Source: Enterobacter sp. 10-1 (GTDB lineage: Bacteria > Pseudomonadota > Gammaproteobacteria > Enterobacterales > Enterobacteriaceae). From it: 64,000 nucleotides of DNA. A program made the position numbers and the translations under genes. Where the stretch lies: positions 434,001-498,000 of the forward strand of contig NISF01000003.1 in the NCBI GenBank assembly GCA_002270295.1, read 5' to 3'. Shown in pieces: positions 17,208-29,573 of this stretch. How positions within the stretch are numbered: position 1 is the stretch's first letter; each line of letters opens with the position of its first letter. The notes below the pieces were generated by a model. It made no database searches and was not told the origin of the DNA. It was given only the letters and a program-made list of their open reading frames with translations.

Positions 17208-18691
17208 ACGTCTCTCGGTAAATCGCGTTCCAGAGGTAACTCTACTTTAATGCTAACCCCGCCAAAAGGCGAATGGCCGGCCCGTAAGGTGCCGCCGTGG
17301 GCGGCGACGATATTGACGCAGATAGCCAGCCCGAGGCCGGAGCCGCCGCTGGCGCGATTGCGCGAACCTTCTGCGCGGTAGAATCGTTCGCAGAGGCGCT
17401 CCAGCTGGGCGTCGCTGACGCCAGGGGCGCTATCGGCGAAGTCGACGATCAGCATCCGACCGTTTTGACTGGCGCTAATCAGCAGCTTGCCGCCGCTATC
17501 GGTATAGCGAAGGCTGTTTTCCAGCAGGTTATTGAAAAGCTGCATCAGGCGGTCGCCGTCGCCAAAAATCATGGCGCTTTCCGGTAACGATACGCCGATC
17601 TCCAGCCCGCGGCTGGAGAAGCGCTCGCGGAAGGCCCCCGCCGCGACTTCCAGCAGGGTGATAATATCCACGGAGGTTTTCTGATAGGCCAGCGCGCCCT
17701 CATCCGACATCGACAGCTGGTGCAGATCGTCAACCAGCTTGGTCAGGGTGGCGACTTCCGCCTGCAGGGAGGGGATAGAGTCCGGGGTGAATTTGCGTAC
17801 CCCGTCCTGAATCGCCTCCAGCTCGCCGCGCAGAACCGCCAGCGGCGTGCGCAGCTCGTGGGAAATATCCGCCATCAGATCGCGACGCATCTGCTGGTTG
17901 CGCTCAAGGGTGCTGGCAAGCTGGTTAAAGTCCTGCGCCAGGCGGCCAAGCTCATCGCCGCCGCTAGCGGTGACCCGGGTGGAGAAATCACCCGCCGCGA
18001 GGCGATGGGTTCCTTCTACCAGCCGTTTAACCGGCGCCAGCAGGCCGCGCGCCAGCGGGAAGGTCGCCAGCGCCGCAAGGATGGTCGCCAGGGCCACAAT
18101 CAGCCAGCTGGTGCGCTTCTGCTGCCGATCGAAATTGATATCGGTATTGCGGGTTAAGCGCTCCACCGGCGAGGCGATGACCGCCCCTACCGGAGCGCCG
18201 TCAACGAGGATCTCGCGGCGGGTACCGTCTTCAGGCACCGGCTCCCGCGGGCCGACCAGCACGCGGCCTTTCTGATCGACCACCCAGAACATCGTCCGCC
18301 AGCCGTGCGGAGGCATATCCGGCCCGGGACCGCGGGGTCCGTTGTCCGGCGGCGGGCCTCGGTCCGGCCCCGGACCCCGCTCGCCGTCAGGCCCTGGGCC
18401 GTGGCCGGCGGGGGAGCGATCGTCGTTGTCGCGCTCAAAGGTGCGCAGCAGCTGGAAAATAAAGCGGTCGTTGTTGCGCAGGAACTTCCAGCTGCCGTGC
18501 TGGGCATACTGCTCGCTGAGGGCGTCGCCAAGCATCGTCAGCCGCTGTTCGTTACCGCGCTTAATGTAGTCGATAAAGCCGCGTTCAAAGCTGATACGCA
18601 CCGCCCAGTGCATGCTGATCAGCAGCACGATGCAGGTGGCGAAGATGGCGAGAAACAGTTTGCCGGTAATGCCGGGACGCCAAAGCTTCAC
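17204..18691 (-). CDS. baeS: Sensor histidine kinase BaeS with enlarged periplasmic domain
   Basis: Inner-membrane sensor kinase that phosphorylates BaeR. It has 495 residues versus 467 in E. coli. Layout: TM1 about 11-29, periplasmic sensor 30-190, TM2 about 195-213, HAMP, HisKA with His278 ([12 protein letters not shown]), then HATPase with [10 protein letters not shown] and GSGLGLAI. The additional length is a Pro/Gly/Asp-rich stretch at about residues 93-130 in the sensor domain, built from PGPD and RGP repeats. The start overlaps the mdtD stop by four bases. Function firm; effect of the insertion unknown. Confidence 0.95.
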   Translation of the reverse strand: MKLWRPGITGKLFLAIFATCIVLLISMHWAVRISFERGFIDYIKRGNEQRLTMLGDALSEQYAQHGSWKFLRNNDRFIFQLLRTFERDNDDRSPAGHGPGPDGERGPGPDRGPPPDNGPRGPGPDMPPHGWRTMFWVVDQKGRVLVGPREPVPEDGTRREILVDGAPVGAVIASPVERLTRNTDINFDRQQKRTSWLIVALATILAALATFPLARGLLAPVKRLVEGTHRLAAGDFSTRVTASGGDELGRLAQDFNQLASTLERNQQMRRDLMADISHELRTPLAVLRGELEAIQDGVRKFTPDSIPSLQAEVATLTKLVDDLHQLSMSDEGALAYQKTSVDIITLLEVAAGAFRERFSSRGLEIGVSLPESAMIFGDGDRLMQLFNNLLENSLRYTDSGGKLLISASQNGRMLIVDFADSAPGVSDAQLERLCERFYRAEGSRNRASGGSGLGLAICVNIVAAHGGTLRAGHSPFGGVSIKVELPLERDLPRDV

Positions 18692-20103
18692 GGTTCACTC
18701 CTTTTGCGGCGGGCGATGACGGTATTGCCTTCGATGTCATCCGGTACGCGGGAAAAAATAAGCGCCGGCAGCGCGATAATGACCGCCATGCTCAGGTAGG
18801 TGTAGAGAAAGACCTGATGCGCGGTAGCCGCATCGGCGCTGAGGTGCTGCTGGCCGAACATCCCCAGCAGCATGCCGGCGATGGTGACGCCAATACTCAT
18901 CGACAGCTGCATCACCATCGACAGCATGCTGTTGCCGCTGCTGGCCAGCGGGTCCGGCAGATCCTTCAGCGTCAGGGTATTCATCGACGAGAAGCGGCTG
19001 GAGTTGATCATGCCTTGTAAAAACAGCACCACCGGCAGCAGCCAGTACCAGCCCGCCAGCGCGACGGCCATAAACAGCAGGCTGACCAGCGCCAGGCCGA
19101 TCGTCGCCACAATCAGCACCCGGCGGTAGCCAAAGCGGTTCACCACCTGCACCACGATGCGCTTCATGCCCATGCTGCCGAGCACCATCGGGATCATCAT
19201 CAGGCCGGCGTGGAACGGCGTGAAGCCGAGGCCAATTTGCAGGAATACCGGCGTCATGAACGGCAGCATGCCGCTGCCGATACGCCCGGCGAAGCTGCCG
19301 CCGAGCCCGAGGGAGAAGGTGCGGTTGCGGAACAGGTCGAGGCTGAACAGCGCGCCGTCATTGCCCCGCGCGTGCCACAGATAGAGAACAACGGAGGCGA
19401 TGCCGATAGCCACCAGCGCCGTCAGCAGCAGCGGAGAAATACCCAGCCCTTTTTTGCCGTCAAGAGCGAGGGTTAACGTCGCCATGCCGGTGGCCAGCAG
19501 GATAAAGCCGAGCATATCAAAGCGGCGCGTCTGCAGGGTGTAGTTCGGCATCAGCGAGAGCGTGGCGATAGCGCCGATAATGCCGACCGGAATGTTGATT
19601 AAAAAAATCCAGTGCCAGGAGGCATATTCCACCAGCACGCCGCCGAGCGCCGGACCCAGCAGCGGCCCGACCTGGCCGGGGAGGGTGACGAACGTCATCG
19701 CCGCCATATACTGCGAGCGGGGGACGATTTTCATCACCGTCAGGCGGCCTACCGGCACCATCATGGCGCCGCCGATGCCCTGCAGCACGCGGGCCAGCAC
19801 CAGCTGGTCAAGGGTGTTGGCCTGGGCGCAAAACAGCGACCCGAGGGTGAACAGGATAATGGCAGTAAAAAAGATATTGCGCACTCCGACCCGATCCGCC
19901 AGCCAGCCGCTGGCGGGCAGCATAATCGCCACCGTCAGCACGTAGGAGACGATAACCATATGCATATGCAGCGGGCTCTCCCCGAGGCTTTTGGCCATCG
20001 AGGGGAGGGCGGTGTTGACGATAGTGGTATCCAGCGACTGCATAAAGAAGCCGAATGCCACTATCCATAGCTGCCAGCGCACGCTGGACGGGAGATCGGT
20101 CAT
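18688..20103 (-). CDS. mdtD: MFS transporter MdtD
   Basis: Putative drug/metabolite:proton antiporter of the DHA2 type, 471 residues, with about 14 hydrophobic segments and the MFS motif [13 protein letters not shown] after TM2. Motif C appears as [18 protein letters not shown] and [11 protein letters not shown]. coli MdtD is encoded in the same operon but is not required for MdtABC efflux. One base separates its ATG from the mdtC stop, and its own stop overlaps baeS by four bases. Confidence 0.93.
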   Translation of the reverse strand: MTDLPSSVRWQLWIVAFGFFMQSLDTTIVNTALPSMAKSLGESPLHMHMVIVSYVLTVAIMLPASGWLADRVGVRNIFFTAIILFTLGSLFCAQANTLDQLVLARVLQGIGGAMMVPVGRLTVMKIVPRSQYMAAMTFVTLPGQVGPLLGPALGGVLVEYASWHWIFLINIPVGIIGAIATLSLMPNYTLQTRRFDMLGFILLATGMATLTLALDGKKGLGISPLLLTALVAIGIASVVLYLWHARGNDGALFSLDLFRNRTFSLGLGGSFAGRIGSGMLPFMTPVFLQIGLGFTPFHAGLMMIPMVLGSMGMKRIVVQVVNRFGYRRVLIVATIGLALVSLLFMAVALAGWYWLLPVVLFLQGMINSSRFSSMNTLTLKDLPDPLASSGNSMLSMVMQLSMSIGVTIAGMLLGMFGQQHLSADAATAHQVFLYTYLSMAVIIALPALIFSRVPDDIEGNTVIARRKRSEP

Positions 20104-20104
20104 G

Positions 20105-23100
20105 TTATTCGCTTACCGGTTGCCTGATTTTTCGGGAAAAACGCAGCCGCAGACGATCGAAGAACAGATACACCACCGGCGTGGTGTACAGCGTCAGCAG
20201 CTGGCTTACCACCAGACCGCCGACGATCGTAATCCCCAGCGGCTGGCGCAGCTCCGAGCCGTCGCCGCCGGATAGCACCAGCGGCAGCGCGCCGAACAGC
20301 GCCGCGAGGGTGGTCATCATAATGGGGCGAAAACGCAGCAGGCAGGCCTGGAAGATGGCCTCTTCCGGCGGCAGGTTGCCGTTACGCTGCGCCTCCAGCG
20401 CGAAGTCGACCATCATGATGGCGTTTTTCTTCACTATTCCAATTAATAGCATAATTCCGATCAGCGCGATGAGGCTGAACGGCGCGCCGAACAGCTCCAG
20501 CGCCAGCAGCGCGCCGACCCCCGCCGAGGGGAGGGTGGAGAGGATCGTTAACGGATGCACGTAGCTTTCGTAGAGGATCCCCAGCACGATATAGACCGTC
20601 GCAATCGCCGCCAGAATCAAAATGATCTGCGAATTCATGGTCTGCTGGAAAACCTGAGCGGTGCCGGCGAACGAGCCGCGGACGCTGGACGGCACCCCGA
20701 GCTGGGTCATGGCGCGGTTGATGGCGTCGCTGGCTTCCGACAGGGATTTACCGGTCGGCAGGTTAAAGGAGATGGTGGAGGCCGCCGAAAGCCCCTGATG
20801 GTTCACCGACAGCGGGGCGTTAGCCGGCTGCCATTTGGCGAAGTAGGAGAGCGGGATCGGTTTGCCTTCGCTGTTGATAACGAACATCTTATCCAGCGCG
20901 CTGACGTCCTGGGTATAGACCGGGTCAACCTCCATCACCACCTTGTACTGGTTGAGGGGCTGGTAGATGGTGGAGATCTGCCGCTGGCCGAAAGCGTTGT
21001 TGAGCAGGCTGTTGGCGTCCTGCACGCTGATGCCGAGGCGCGACATGGTATCGCGATCGTAGAGCAGGTCCATCTCCGCGCCGTTGTCCTGCTGGTCTGA
21101 GTTGACGTCAGCCAGCTCAGGCAGCGCCGCCAGCGCTTTGCGAATTTTAGGCTCCCACTCGCGCAGCGCCGCCAGATCGTCCGACAGCAGGGTGTACTGG
21201 TAGCTGGCGTTGGCCTGACGTCCGCCGACGCGGATATCCTGCACCGCCATCAGGAACAGGTTTGCCCCCGGCTCTTTCGCCAGCTTTTTCCGCAGGCGGT
21301 CAATAATCTCCTGCGCCGTTTCATGGCGCTGGTCGCGTGATTTGAGGGTGATAAACATCATCCCGCTGTTGACCCGCGAGCCGCCGGTAAAGCCGGTAAC
21401 GTTATCCACCGCCGGGTCTTCACGAATGATTTTCATAAAGTCCTGCAGCTTGCCGCGCATCGCCTGGAAAGAGATGCTCTGGTCGGCCTGAATGCCGCCC
21501 ATCAGCACGCCGGTATCCTGCTCCGGGAAGAAGGTTTTCGGAATTGAGATATAGAGCCAGATGCTAAGGGCAATCGTACCCAGCAGGACGAGGCCGGTCA
21601 TTCGGCTGTGCTTCAGCACCCACCTCAGCGATTTGCCGTAGCCGCCCTGAATGGCGACCAGCAGGCGGCCAAAGCCGCGGTTGCGCGTGGGCTCATGCGG
21701 CTTACCGCTTTTCAACAGCCAGCCGCACATCATCGGCGTCAGGGTTAGCGACACCGCCAGCGAAATACCAATCGCCACCGACAGCGTGACCGCGAACTCG
21801 CGCAGCAGACGCCCCGGCAGGCCGCCCATCAACAGCAGCGGTAAAAACACCGCCACCAGCGACAGGCTCATCGACAGCACCGTAAAGCCCACTTCCCGGC
21901 TTCCCTGCAAAGCCGCCTGCAGCGGCTTCATCCCCGCCTCAAGGTGGCGGGAGATATTCTCCAGCACCACGATGGCGTCATCCACCACGAAGCCGGTGGC
22001 GATGGTCAGGGCCATCAGCGACAGGTTGTTGAGGCTAAAGTCGCAAAGGTACATGGCCGCAAAGGTGCCGATCAGCGATACCGGCACCGCCACCGCCGGG
22101 ATCAGCGTGGCTCTGCCGGAGCGCAGGAACAGGAACACCACGAGGATCACCAGCGCGACCGAAATCACCAGCGTCTGCTCGACTTCCTCCAGCGAGGCGC
22201 GAATCGTCGGGGTGCGATCCTGGGCGATTTGCAGATCGATCGCCGCCGGGATAGTTTTCTGTAGCTCCGGCAGGCGCGCGCGAATGCTGTCCACCGTCTG
22301 GATGATATTGGCTTCCGGCAGCTTGCGGATCATCAGCAGAATCGCCGGTTTCGCATTGGTCATCCCGGCGTTGCGTACGTCCTGCACCGAATCGCTGATG
22401 TTGGCGACGTCGCCAAGACGCACCGCCGCGCCGTTGCTGTAGTGCACGATTATCGGCTGATACTCGGCGGCGGTTTTCAGCTCATCGTTGGTTTGCACCT
22501 GCCAGCGATGGCTGCTGTCCTCCAGCGCCCCCTGCGGCCTGCGCACGTTGGCGCTATCAATCGCCGTGCGCACGGCGTCCAGCGATACTCCCTGGTTAAA
22601 CAGCGCCTGCGGATTGAGGTCTACGCGCACCGCGGGCAGCGAGCTGCCGCCGACGTCAACGTCGCCGACGCCGTCAATCTGGGCGATAGTTTGCGCCAGC
22701 TGGGTGGAGGCAAAATCGTACAGCTCGCCCTGGGAGTAGGTATCCGAGGTGAGCGTCAGGATCATGATCGGCGAGTCCGACGGATTGGCCTTGCGATAGG
22801 TCGGACGGCTCGGCATGCCGCTGGGCAGCAGGCTTTGCGCGGCGTTGATCGCCGCCTGGACGTCGCGGGCGGCGCCGTTGATATCGCGGTCGAAGTTGAA
22901 CTCCATAATAATGCGCGTGCTGCCAAGGGAGCTGGAGGAGGTCATTTCATTGACCCCGGCAATGCGCCCGAGGGAGCGCTCCAGCGGCGTCGCCACCGAC
23001 GATGCCATCGTCTCCGGCGAGGCGCCGGGCAGCGAAGCGCTGATCATAATCACCGGGAAATCCACCTGCGGCAGCGGGGCGACCGGCAGCAGGCGGAAGC

Positions 23101-23182
23101 CGAGAATGCCGCACAGGGTGATGGCCAGCGAAATTAAAATCGTCGCCACCGGGCGGTAAATGAAGAGGGCGAAAAACTTCAT
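20105..23182 (-). CDS. mdtC: RND efflux pump subunit MdtC
   Basis: Inner-membrane RND transporter subunit that assembles with MdtB as a heterotrimer to export novobiocin, deoxycholate and similar compounds. It has 1025 residues and twelve membrane segments. The proton-relay aspartates lie in TM4 ([16 protein letters not shown]), and [17 protein letters not shown] is the TM11 signature. The ATG follows directly after the mdtB TAA. Paralogous to mdtB throughout, which explains mutual nucleotide similarity. Confidence 0.96.
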   Translation of the reverse strand: MKFFALFIYRPVATILISLAITLCGILGFRLLPVAPLPQVDFPVIMISASLPGASPETMASSVATPLERSLGRIAGVNEMTSSSSLGSTRIIMEFNFDRDINGAARDVQAAINAAQSLLPSGMPSRPTYRKANPSDSPIMILTLTSDTYSQGELYDFASTQLAQTIAQIDGVGDVDVGGSSLPAVRVDLNPQALFNQGVSLDAVRTAIDSANVRRPQGALEDSSHRWQVQTNDELKTAAEYQPIIVHYSNGAAVRLGDVANISDSVQDVRNAGMTNAKPAILLMIRKLPEANIIQTVDSIRARLPELQKTIPAAIDLQIAQDRTPTIRASLEEVEQTLVISVALVILVVFLFLRSGRATLIPAVAVPVSLIGTFAAMYLCDFSLNNLSLMALTIATGFVVDDAIVVLENISRHLEAGMKPLQAALQGSREVGFTVLSMSLSLVAVFLPLLLMGGLPGRLLREFAVTLSVAIGISLAVSLTLTPMMCGWLLKSGKPHEPTRNRGFGRLLVAIQGGYGKSLRWVLKHSRMTGLVLLGTIALSIWLYISIPKTFFPEQDTGVLMGGIQADQSISFQAMRGKLQDFMKIIREDPAVDNVTGFTGGSRVNSGMMFITLKSRDQRHETAQEIIDRLRKKLAKEPGANLFLMAVQDIRVGGRQANASYQYTLLSDDLAALREWEPKIRKALAALPELADVNSDQQDNGAEMDLLYDRDTMSRLGISVQDANSLLNNAFGQRQISTIYQPLNQYKVVMEVDPVYTQDVSALDKMFVINSEGKPIPLSYFAKWQPANAPLSVNHQGLSAASTISFNLPTGKSLSEASDAINRAMTQLGVPSSVRGSFAGTAQVFQQTMNSQIILILAAIATVYIVLGILYESYVHPLTILSTLPSAGVGALLALELFGAPFSLIALIGIMLLIGIVKKNAIMMVDFALEAQRNGNLPPEEAIFQACLLRFRPIMMTTLAALFGALPLVLSGGDGSELRQPLGITIVGGLVVSQLLTLYTTPVVYLFFDRLRLRFSRKIRQPVSE

Positions 23183-26100
23183 TTACGCCTCCTCCTCGCG
23201 CCGTGGGAAGCGGCTTTTGAGGTACAGCGACAGGCGGTCGAACAGCAGATAGATCACCGGAGTGGTAAACAGCGTCAGCACCTGGCTTAGCATTAGGCCC
23301 CCGACCATGCCGATCCCCAGCGGACGGCGCAGCTCTGCGCCCACGCCGGTGCTCAGCATCAGCGGCAGCGCGCCGAGCAGCGCCGCCAGGGTGGTCATCA
23401 GGATGGGGCGGAAACGCAGCAGACAGGCCTGATAAATCGCCTCGCGCGGCGCCATGCCCTGTTCGCGCTCTGCGGCCAGGGCAAAGTCGATCATCATGAT
23501 GGCGTTCTTCTTGACGATGCCAATCAGCAGGATGATGCCGATGATGGCAATCACGTCCAGCTCGCTGCCGGCGAGCCACAGGGCCAGCAGCGCGCCGACG
23601 CCGGCGGTCGGCAGGGTCGAGAGGATAGTGATCGGATGGATAAAGCTCTCATACAGCACGCCGAGGACGATATACATCGCCACCACCGCGGCGACGACCA
23701 GCCAGACGGTATTTCCCAGCGCCGACTGGAAGGCAAGGGTGCTGCCCTGGAACTGAGTGCGGATATCGGTCGGTAAATCCAGCGCCTGTTCGGCGGCCTG
23801 AATCGCCTCGACCGCATCGCCAAGCGAATAGCCATCCGGGACGTTAAACGAGATGGTGGTCACCGGGAACTGGTCGAGATGGTTGATCGACAGCGGGGCA
23901 AAGCGCTGCTCAACGGTGGCGATCGATTTCAGCGGCACGATGCCGCCATCGCTGCCGGTGAGGCGAATGCCGTCGAGTGCGGCGAGCCCCGGCGTGGCCT
24001 GGGTATCATGCTCCAGCACTACCCGGTACTGGTTGGCCTGGGTATAGATGGTTGAGATCAGGCGCTGGCCAAAGGCGTTGTACAGCGCATTATCGATATC
24101 GGCCATGCTGATCCCAAGGCGGCTGGCGCTGTCGCGGTCGACGTTGATGTACGCCGCAAGGCCCTTATCCTGCCAGTCGCTGCTGACGTCGGAGAGCTGC
24201 GGTAGCGCCTGCAGGCGGGTCAACAGCTGCGGAACCCAGTTGCTGAGCGCATCCAGCGAGTTGGCCTGCAGCGTGAACTGGTACTGAGTGCGGCTGACGG
24301 TGGTATCGATGGTCAAATCCTGGGTGGGCTGCAAATAGAGCGCGATGCCGGGAATGCCGTCCACCGAGTGCTGCAGGCGAGAGATAACCGTCTGCACGCG
24401 ATCGTCGCGCTCGCTCAGCGGCTTGAGGTTGATCTGCAGCCGGGCGCTGTTCAGCGCCGGGTTGGTGCCGTCGACGCCGACAAACGACGTCAGGCTCTCC
24501 ACCGCCGGGTCCTTGAGGATCAGGGCGGAGACCTGCTGCTGGCGCTGCGCCATGCTGGCAAAAGAGGCCGACTGCGGGGCCTGCAGCGTGCCCTGAATAA
24601 TGCCGTTGTCCTGAATCGGGAAGAAACCTTTCGGGATAAATACCCACAGCATAATCGACAGCGCCAGGGTGCCCAGCGCCACGCTGAGGGTCAGCCACGG
24701 ATGGTTCAGCACCCGGCTCAGCAGGCGGCCGTAGGCGGCAATTACCCGCTCGAAGAAGCGTTCGCTGGCGCGGGAGAAGCGGTTTTGCTTACGCAGCGAT
24801 TCGTGGCTCAGCATCCGGGCGCACATCATCGGCGTCAGGGTCAGCGACACCACGGCGGAGATCAGGATCGCCACCGCCAGGGTTACGGCAAATTCGCGGA
24901 ACAGCCGGCCGACGATATCGCCCATAAACAGCAGCGGGATCAGCACCGCAATCAGCGAGAAGGTCAGCGAGATGATGGTAAAGCCGATCTCGCCGGCGCC
25001 CTTGAGCGCGGCGGTCAGCGGCTTTTCGCCTTTTTCGATATAGCGCGAGATGTTTTCGATAACCACGATGGCGTCATCGACGACGAAGCCGGTGGCGATG
25101 GTTAAGGCCATCAGCGTCAGGTTGTTAATTGAGAAGTCGAGAAACACCATCACCGCAAAGGTGCCCACCAGCGAGAGCGGCACGGCGACGCCGGGAATGA
25201 TCGTCGCCGGGACGTTGCGCAGGAACAGGTAGATGATCATCACCACCAGGGCGATCGCCAGCATCAGCTCAAACTGCGTATCGCTCACCGAGGCGCGAAT
25301 GTTGTTGGTGCGGTCGGATAAGACCTGCACCTTGACCGATTTCGGCAGGCTTTCGGTCAGCTGCGGCAGCATCTGGCGCACGCTGTCGGCGGTGGCGATA
25401 ATATTCGCGCCCGGCTGGCGCTGAACGTTCATGACGATCGCCCGCTGGTTGTTCGCCCACGCGCCCAGCCAGCTGTTTTCCGCGCCCTGCTCAATGGTGG
25501 CGACGTCGCCGAGGCGAATCGGCGCGCCGTTCTGATAGGCGACGATCAGGCGACGATAGTCTTCCGCCGACTGCATCTGGTCGTTAGCGGAGAGCGTTAC
25601 CGCCCGCGAAGGGCCGTCGAGGCTCCCTTTCGCCGAGTTGACGTTGGCGCTGGTAATCGCGGTGCGAATGGTTTCACTGGTCAGCCCGAGGGCGGCAATC
25701 GCCTGAGCGTTGAGCTTCACGCGCACCGCCGGACGTTGACCGCCGGCGAGAGTCACCAGCCCGACGCCGGATACCTGGGAGATTTTCTGCGCCACGCGGG
25801 TCTCCACCATATCTTCCACCTGGGTCATCGGAATGGCGGAAGAGGTGACCGCGAGGGTCATGATCGGCGGATCGGCCGGGTTGACTTTACTGTACACCGG
25901 CGGATTAGGCAGGTCCGAGGGGAGCAGGTTGGTGGCCGCGTTAATAGCCGCCTGCACTTCCTGCTCGGCGACGTCCAGCGGCAGCGTCAGCTGAAACTGA
26001 AGGGTAACCACCGAGGCGCCGCCGGAGCTTTGCGACGACATCTGCTTGAGGCCGGACATCTGACCAAACTGGCGCTCCAGCGGCGCGGTGATCGATGAGG

Positions 26101-26305
26101 TCACCACGTCAGGGCTGGCGCCCGGGTAGAGGGTAACGACCTGAATGGTCGGATAATCCACTTCCGGGAGCGCCGAGACCGGCAGGAACCGGTAGCCGAT
26201 AATCCCGGCCAGCAGGATCGCCACCATCAGCAGCGTGGTGGCCACCGGACGCATGATAAAGAGACGGGAAGGGCCGCCCGTACTGCTCGGCGGTAAGACT
26301 TGCAT
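23183..26305 (-). CDS. mdtB: RND efflux pump subunit MdtB
   Basis: Partner of MdtC in the MdtABC-TolC pump. It has 1040 residues with the RND layout: TM1 ([28 protein letters not shown]), periplasmic porter loops, TM4 relay motif ([16 protein letters not shown]) and the second half repeat ending [10 protein letters not shown]. The ATG at 26305 shares one base with the mdtA stop (TGATG), indicating coupled translation. Confidence 0.96.
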   Translation of the reverse strand: MQVLPPSSTGGPSRLFIMRPVATTLLMVAILLAGIIGYRFLPVSALPEVDYPTIQVVTLYPGASPDVVTSSITAPLERQFGQMSGLKQMSSQSSGGASVVTLQFQLTLPLDVAEQEVQAAINAATNLLPSDLPNPPVYSKVNPADPPIMTLAVTSSAIPMTQVEDMVETRVAQKISQVSGVGLVTLAGGQRPAVRVKLNAQAIAALGLTSETIRTAITSANVNSAKGSLDGPSRAVTLSANDQMQSAEDYRRLIVAYQNGAPIRLGDVATIEQGAENSWLGAWANNQRAIVMNVQRQPGANIIATADSVRQMLPQLTESLPKSVKVQVLSDRTNNIRASVSDTQFELMLAIALVVMIIYLFLRNVPATIIPGVAVPLSLVGTFAVMVFLDFSINNLTLMALTIATGFVVDDAIVVIENISRYIEKGEKPLTAALKGAGEIGFTIISLTFSLIAVLIPLLFMGDIVGRLFREFAVTLAVAILISAVVSLTLTPMMCARMLSHESLRKQNRFSRASERFFERVIAAYGRLLSRVLNHPWLTLSVALGTLALSIMLWVFIPKGFFPIQDNGIIQGTLQAPQSASFASMAQRQQQVSALILKDPAVESLTSFVGVDGTNPALNSARLQINLKPLSERDDRVQTVISRLQHSVDGIPGIALYLQPTQDLTIDTTVSRTQYQFTLQANSLDALSNWVPQLLTRLQALPQLSDVSSDWQDKGLAAYINVDRDSASRLGISMADIDNALYNAFGQRLISTIYTQANQYRVVLEHDTQATPGLAALDGIRLTGSDGGIVPLKSIATVEQRFAPLSINHLDQFPVTTISFNVPDGYSLGDAVEAIQAAEQALDLPTDIRTQFQGSTLAFQSALGNTVWLVVAAVVAMYIVLGVLYESFIHPITILSTLPTAGVGALLALWLAGSELDVIAIIGIILLIGIVKKNAIMMIDFALAAEREQGMAPREAIYQACLLRFRPILMTTLAALLGALPLMLSTGVGAELRRPLGIGMVGGLMLSQVLTLFTTPVIYLLFDRLSLYLKSRFPRREEEA

Positions 26306-27549
26306 CAGGAGCGCGCTCCTTTTTTACCGTATTCGCGGCTGGTGGCTTTTTCCGGCGCGGAGGCGCTGTGCGGCTCGACGACTTCGACCTTCGCGCCTTC
26401 GGTCAGGCGGTCGATACCGTCGGTGACCACGCGGTCGCCGGCGGAAAGCCCGGCGTTAATGACCACCTTCAGGCTATCCTGGATACCCGGCGTGACCGTA
26501 TGCTTGCTGACCTTATTGTCGGCGTTCAGCACCCACACGAAGTGGCCCTCATTGCCCATCTGCAGAGCGGCTGTAGGGATCACGACCGCATTCTGCTCGG
26601 TGTCCACCAGCATGCGGGCGTTGACGAACTGGTTCGGGAACAGCGCATCGTCCAGGTTGCTGAAGCGGGCTTTCAGCTTGATGGTGCCGGTGGTGGCATC
26701 AATCTGGTTATCAAGGCTGAGCAGCGTGCCGCTGGTGATTTTCTGCTTGTTGGTGCGGTCCCAGGCTTCGACCGGCAGGGCTTTACCCGCTTTCTGCGCC
26801 TGAACCACCGCCGCGATGTCATTTTCCGGCAGCGTGAAGACTAAATCGATCGGGTGGGTTTGCGTTAATACCACGATACCGGTGGTATCTCCGCTGGAGA
26901 TCTGGTTGCCGATATCCACCTGTTTTAAGCCGACGCGCCCGTCGATGGGCGCGACGATCCGGCTCCAGTTGAGCTGCAGCTGGGCGCTGGCCACCGCGGC
27001 TTCGTCGGCTTTAATCGTGCCGTTGGTTTCGCTGACCAGCGACTGTTGTGTATCCAGCTCCTGGCGCGAAACGAGGTTGGTTTTTACCAGCTGCTGATAG
27101 CGGGCGAGGTCGCGCCTGGCGTTGGCAAGGGTCGCCCGATCTTTGGCTAACTGTCCCTGCGCCTGCGCCAGCGCCACTTTGAACTGGCTGGGGTCGATTT
27201 CAGCCAGCAGATCGCCGGCTTTAACCTGCTGGCCTTCCTGGAAATGGATCGCCAGCAGCTGGCCGTCGACGCGGCTGCGCACGGTGACCGTATTGGCTGC
27301 GGTTACCGTGCCGAGGCCACTGAGATAGCGCGGCACCGATTCGCTGGTGGCCGTTGCGGCCTGGACCGGTGCCAGCGTCGCGCCTAAGCGGCCGTGACGA
27401 CCGCCGCCCGGAGCAGGCGCACCTTGTCCGGCCGCCGCTGGAGCCGCTTCGCCCGCCGTATCACGACCCTGCCAAAACCAGTATGCGCCGCCGGCAACGA
27501 TGACGACCGCCAGGGCGGTTGCCCAACGAAGTGTGTGACTGCCTTTCAT
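26305..27549 (-). CDS. mdtA: Membrane fusion protein MdtA
   Basis: Periplasmic adaptor that links MdtBC to an outer-membrane channel, presumably TolC. It has 414 residues (E. coli 415), an N-terminal anchor or signal segment ([18 protein letters not shown]), then a Gly/Ala/Pro linker. The lipoyl/barrel-sandwich halves ([33 protein letters not shown] and ...[20 protein letters not shown]) flank a coiled-coil hairpin (residues about 110-180). First gene of the leftward operon mdtABCD-baeSR. Confidence 0.95.
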   Translation of the reverse strand: MKGSHTLRWATALAVVIVAGGAYWFWQGRDTAGEAAPAAAGQGAPAPGGGRHGRLGATLAPVQAATATSESVPRYLSGLGTVTAANTVTVRSRVDGQLLAIHFQEGQQVKAGDLLAEIDPSQFKVALAQAQGQLAKDRATLANARRDLARYQQLVKTNLVSRQELDTQQSLVSETNGTIKADEAAVASAQLQLNWSRIVAPIDGRVGLKQVDIGNQISSGDTTGIVVLTQTHPIDLVFTLPENDIAAVVQAQKAGKALPVEAWDRTNKQKITSGTLLSLDNQIDATTGTIKLKARFSNLDDALFPNQFVNARMLVDTEQNAVVIPTAALQMGNEGHFVWVLNADNKVSKHTVTPGIQDSLKVVINAGLSAGDRVVTDGIDRLTEGAKVEVVEPHSASAPEKATSREYGKKGARS

Positions 27550-27611
27550 TATTTTGCTATCTCATCCTGAAACGTTTCGCGAAATGATACTAGTTTAGTG
27601 AGGGAACGCCT

Positions 27612-27630
27612 CGCAAAAATGGAGAAATTA
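27612..27630 (-). promoter_or_regulatory. BaeR-box-like site upstream of mdtA
   Basis: Read leftwards the site is AATTTCTCCATTTTTGCG, matching the E. coli BaeR consensus TTTTTCTCCATDATTGGC at most positions, including the CTCCAT core. It lies about 65 bp before the mdtA ATG. This fits positive autoregulation of the operon through BaeSR. Confidence 0.6.
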
Positions 27631-27993
27631 TGAAAAGACTGTTGAGATATGTCTGGATTGACGCCATTTTTTGCGGCCGGCGAGCGGGCGTTTTCCCCTC
27701 CTGAACCCGCGATGGGAGGCTCATCGACGGAACCCCTTTGGAACTTTCCATCCGCCGGGGCATCTTCTCCACGGCGGCCCGGCGGCAACGCGCAGAGAAG
27801 ATGCAGCGAATGTGCATTATTAAGCACTTGATGCACATCAAGCATCCTGCCAACTTTTAATTTAAAAAATAAAAAAGAGTTGTAACTGGCGCGGCTTTTA
27901 TTCAATTTATACGACGAATGTTTTGGTGTGCTTCGATAATAAAAAATATATGCACACTGAACGCGACGGGTTCATAAATCAGGGGTAATTTTA
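27631..27993. other. Intergenic region between mdtA and the symporter gene
   Basis: Upstream sequences of two divergent genes. A 24-codon frame on the + strand at 27630 has a GGAG before it, but that GGAG is part of the BaeR box read backwards, so I do not call it. I see no other gene. The last 100 bases are AT-rich, consistent with the symporter promoter. Confidence 0.4.
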
Positions 27994-29262
27994 GTGGCTA
28001 GTGCAAACAAACTCACGCTCTTCATCGTTATCTTCATGCTGATGGGGATCCTTTCCGGCGCGGCAATCCACGCCTACGCCTCCCAGACCGCCATCGTGGC
28101 ATGGTCTGAGAACATCACGCTTTTCACCGATATGTTTTTACGCCTCATCAAGATGGTGATTGCGCCGTTGGTCTTCAGTACCCTGACCGTCGGCATCATG
28201 CGGCTGGGCGAAACCGCCACTATCGGCCGCGTAGGCGGTAAGGCGATGGTGTGGTTTGTCACCTCCTCGATCCTCTCCATTCTGGTGGGATTAGTGATCG
28301 TCACGCTGTGGCATCCGGGCAGCGGCCTGAATCTGACGATCCCCAAAGAGTCCGTGGACACCGGCCTGGCGGTCAGCGGGATGAGCCTGAAAGGCTTCCT
28401 GTCGCATACCATTCCGACCAGCATTACCGAAGCGATGGCCAATAACGAAATTCTGCAAATCGTGGTCTTCTCGATGTTCTTTGGCATCGCCGGGGCATCG
28501 CTGGGGGAGAAGTTTAACGCCCCGCTGGTGGCGGCGCTGAACGTGGTCTCCCACATTATGCTTAAGGTGACCGGATACGTGATGTACGTGGCTCCGCTGG
28601 CGATTTTTGCCGCTATCTCCTCGGTTATCGCCTCCCAGGGGCTGGGCATTCTGCTGAACTATGCCTCTTTTATCGGCGGCTACTACGTTGCGGTGCTGCT
28701 CACCAGCGCGGTGCTGATGGCGGTGGGCTATATGGTGCTGAAAAAAGAGGTTTTCCGCCTGCTCAATATGCTTAAGGATCCGGTGCTGGTCGCCTTTACC
28801 ACCAGCAGCTCCGAAGCGGCCTATCCGAAGACGCTGGAGCGGCTGGTCAGCTTCGGCTGCTCGCGCAATATCGTCTCCTTCGTTTTGCCCATCGGTTACT
28901 CCTTTAACCTGGTCGGCTCGATGGTCTACTGCTCCTTTGCCTCTATGTTTATTGCTCAGGCATATAACATCCACCTCAGCTTCAGCGAAATTACGGTGAT
29001 GATGCTGACGCTGATGCTGGCATCGAAAGGGATTGCCGGGGTGCCGCGTTCGGCGCTGGTGGTGCTGGCCGCGACGATCCCCAGCTTCAATATTCCCGTC
29101 GCCGGAATTTTGCTGCTGATGGGGATCGACCATTTCCTCGATATGGGGCGTTCCGCCATCAACGTGCTGGGCAACGGTATTGCCACGGCGATGCTGTCGA
29201 AAAATGAGGGTCAGCTGCAGGAAGAGGTGCCGGAGGCGGAGCCTCAGGGCGTTCAGGCCTGA
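27994..29262 (+). CDS. Dicarboxylate/amino acid:cation symporter (DAACS family)
   Basis: Inner-membrane secondary transporter importing dicarboxylates or acidic/neutral amino acids with Na+ or H+. It has 422 residues, with eight membrane segments plus hairpins as in GltPh/DctA. Diagnostic pieces: FLRLIKMVIAPLVFSTLTVGI (TM3), AFTTSSSEAAYPKTLE (hairpin 1 serine-rich TSSSEAA motif), LPIGYSFNLVGSMVYCSFASMFIAQ (TM7, where NLDGT-type residues are NLVGS) and SKGIAGVPRSALVVLAA (hairpin 2). The start is GTG at 27994, with AGGGG 8 bases upstream. The VGS variation in TM7 may alter ion coupling. Single gene followed by a terminator. Substrate unknown. Confidence 0.88.
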   Translation: MASANKLTLFIVIFMLMGILSGAAIHAYASQTAIVAWSENITLFTDMFLRLIKMVIAPLVFSTLTVGIMRLGETATIGRVGGKAMVWFVTSSILSILVGLVIVTLWHPGSGLNLTIPKESVDTGLAVSGMSLKGFLSHTIPTSITEAMANNEILQIVVFSMFFGIAGASLGEKFNAPLVAALNVVSHIMLKVTGYVMYVAPLAIFAAISSVIASQGLGILLNYASFIGGYYVAVLLTSAVLMAVGYMVLKKEVFRLLNMLKDPVLVAFTTSSSEAAYPKTLERLVSFGCSRNIVSFVLPIGYSFNLVGSMVYCSFASMFIAQAYNIHLSFSEITVMMLTLMLASKGIAGVPRSALVVLAATIPSFNIPVAGILLLMGIDHFLDMGRSAINVLGNGIATAMLSKNEGQLQEEVPEAEPQGVQA

Positions 29263-29269
29263 CGGTAGC

Positions 29270-29300
29270 ATACGCGCTCTGGCCGGAGCGCGTATTTTCT
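29270..29300 (+). terminator. Terminator of the symporter gene
   Basis: Perfect 10-base arms ATACGCGCTC and GAGCGCGTAT (29270-29279, 29286-29295) are followed by TTTCTTCT, 7 bp after the stop codon. A second hairpin without a T-run (GCCCCT/AGGGGC, about 29332-29355) follows. Confidence 0.8.
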
Positions 29301-29573
29301 TCTGCCGCGAAGGGCGCGGTGATAGAAAAAGATGCCCCTAACAGGCACGCAAGGGGCGATGTGACGAAGTAAATATTCCCCGCTAAATACATTGTTATTA
29401 TTGTATAACCACGCATTGCTGCGCCTTTATACCGAGGATGCGCTGATGTTATCTGCTGTTCGTCGGGCATGAGAAGCTATTTTTCCGCGCGGCGGTTTTT
29501 TTAGGAATAGCATCCCTGCACAACCCCATAAATTCCTAATTTTTACCCTTCGGTCGCAAATATTCCCCGGCGA
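29301..29573. other. Intergenic region between symporter and LuxR genes
   Basis: Holds the second hairpin noted above and an inverted repeat TTAGGAAT (29501-29508) / ATTCCTAA (29532-29539) just downstream of the LuxR gene. The repeat resembles RcsB half-sites but does not form a standard box. No coding frame is convincing. Confidence 0.4.

Noticed and set aside
22947..23579. Reverse frame crossing the mdtB/mdtC junction
   Set aside because: Out-of-frame shadow of two real overlapping genes in the same operon, with no independent start signal.
20105..26305. Long nucleotide similarity between mdtC and mdtB as a possible recent duplication
   Set aside because: The two are ancient RND paralogues present together in this operon across enterobacteria; similarity is expected.
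27630..27704. 24-codon forward frame with GGAG upstream, between mdtA and the symporter
   Set aside because: The GGAG is part of the BaeR-like box read in reverse, and the peptide has no feature of interest. It may be chance; no conservation data.
28291..29271. 326-codon reverse frame opposite the symporter gene
   Set aside because: His/Gln-rich shadow frame; the forward strand encodes an unmistakable DAACS transporter.
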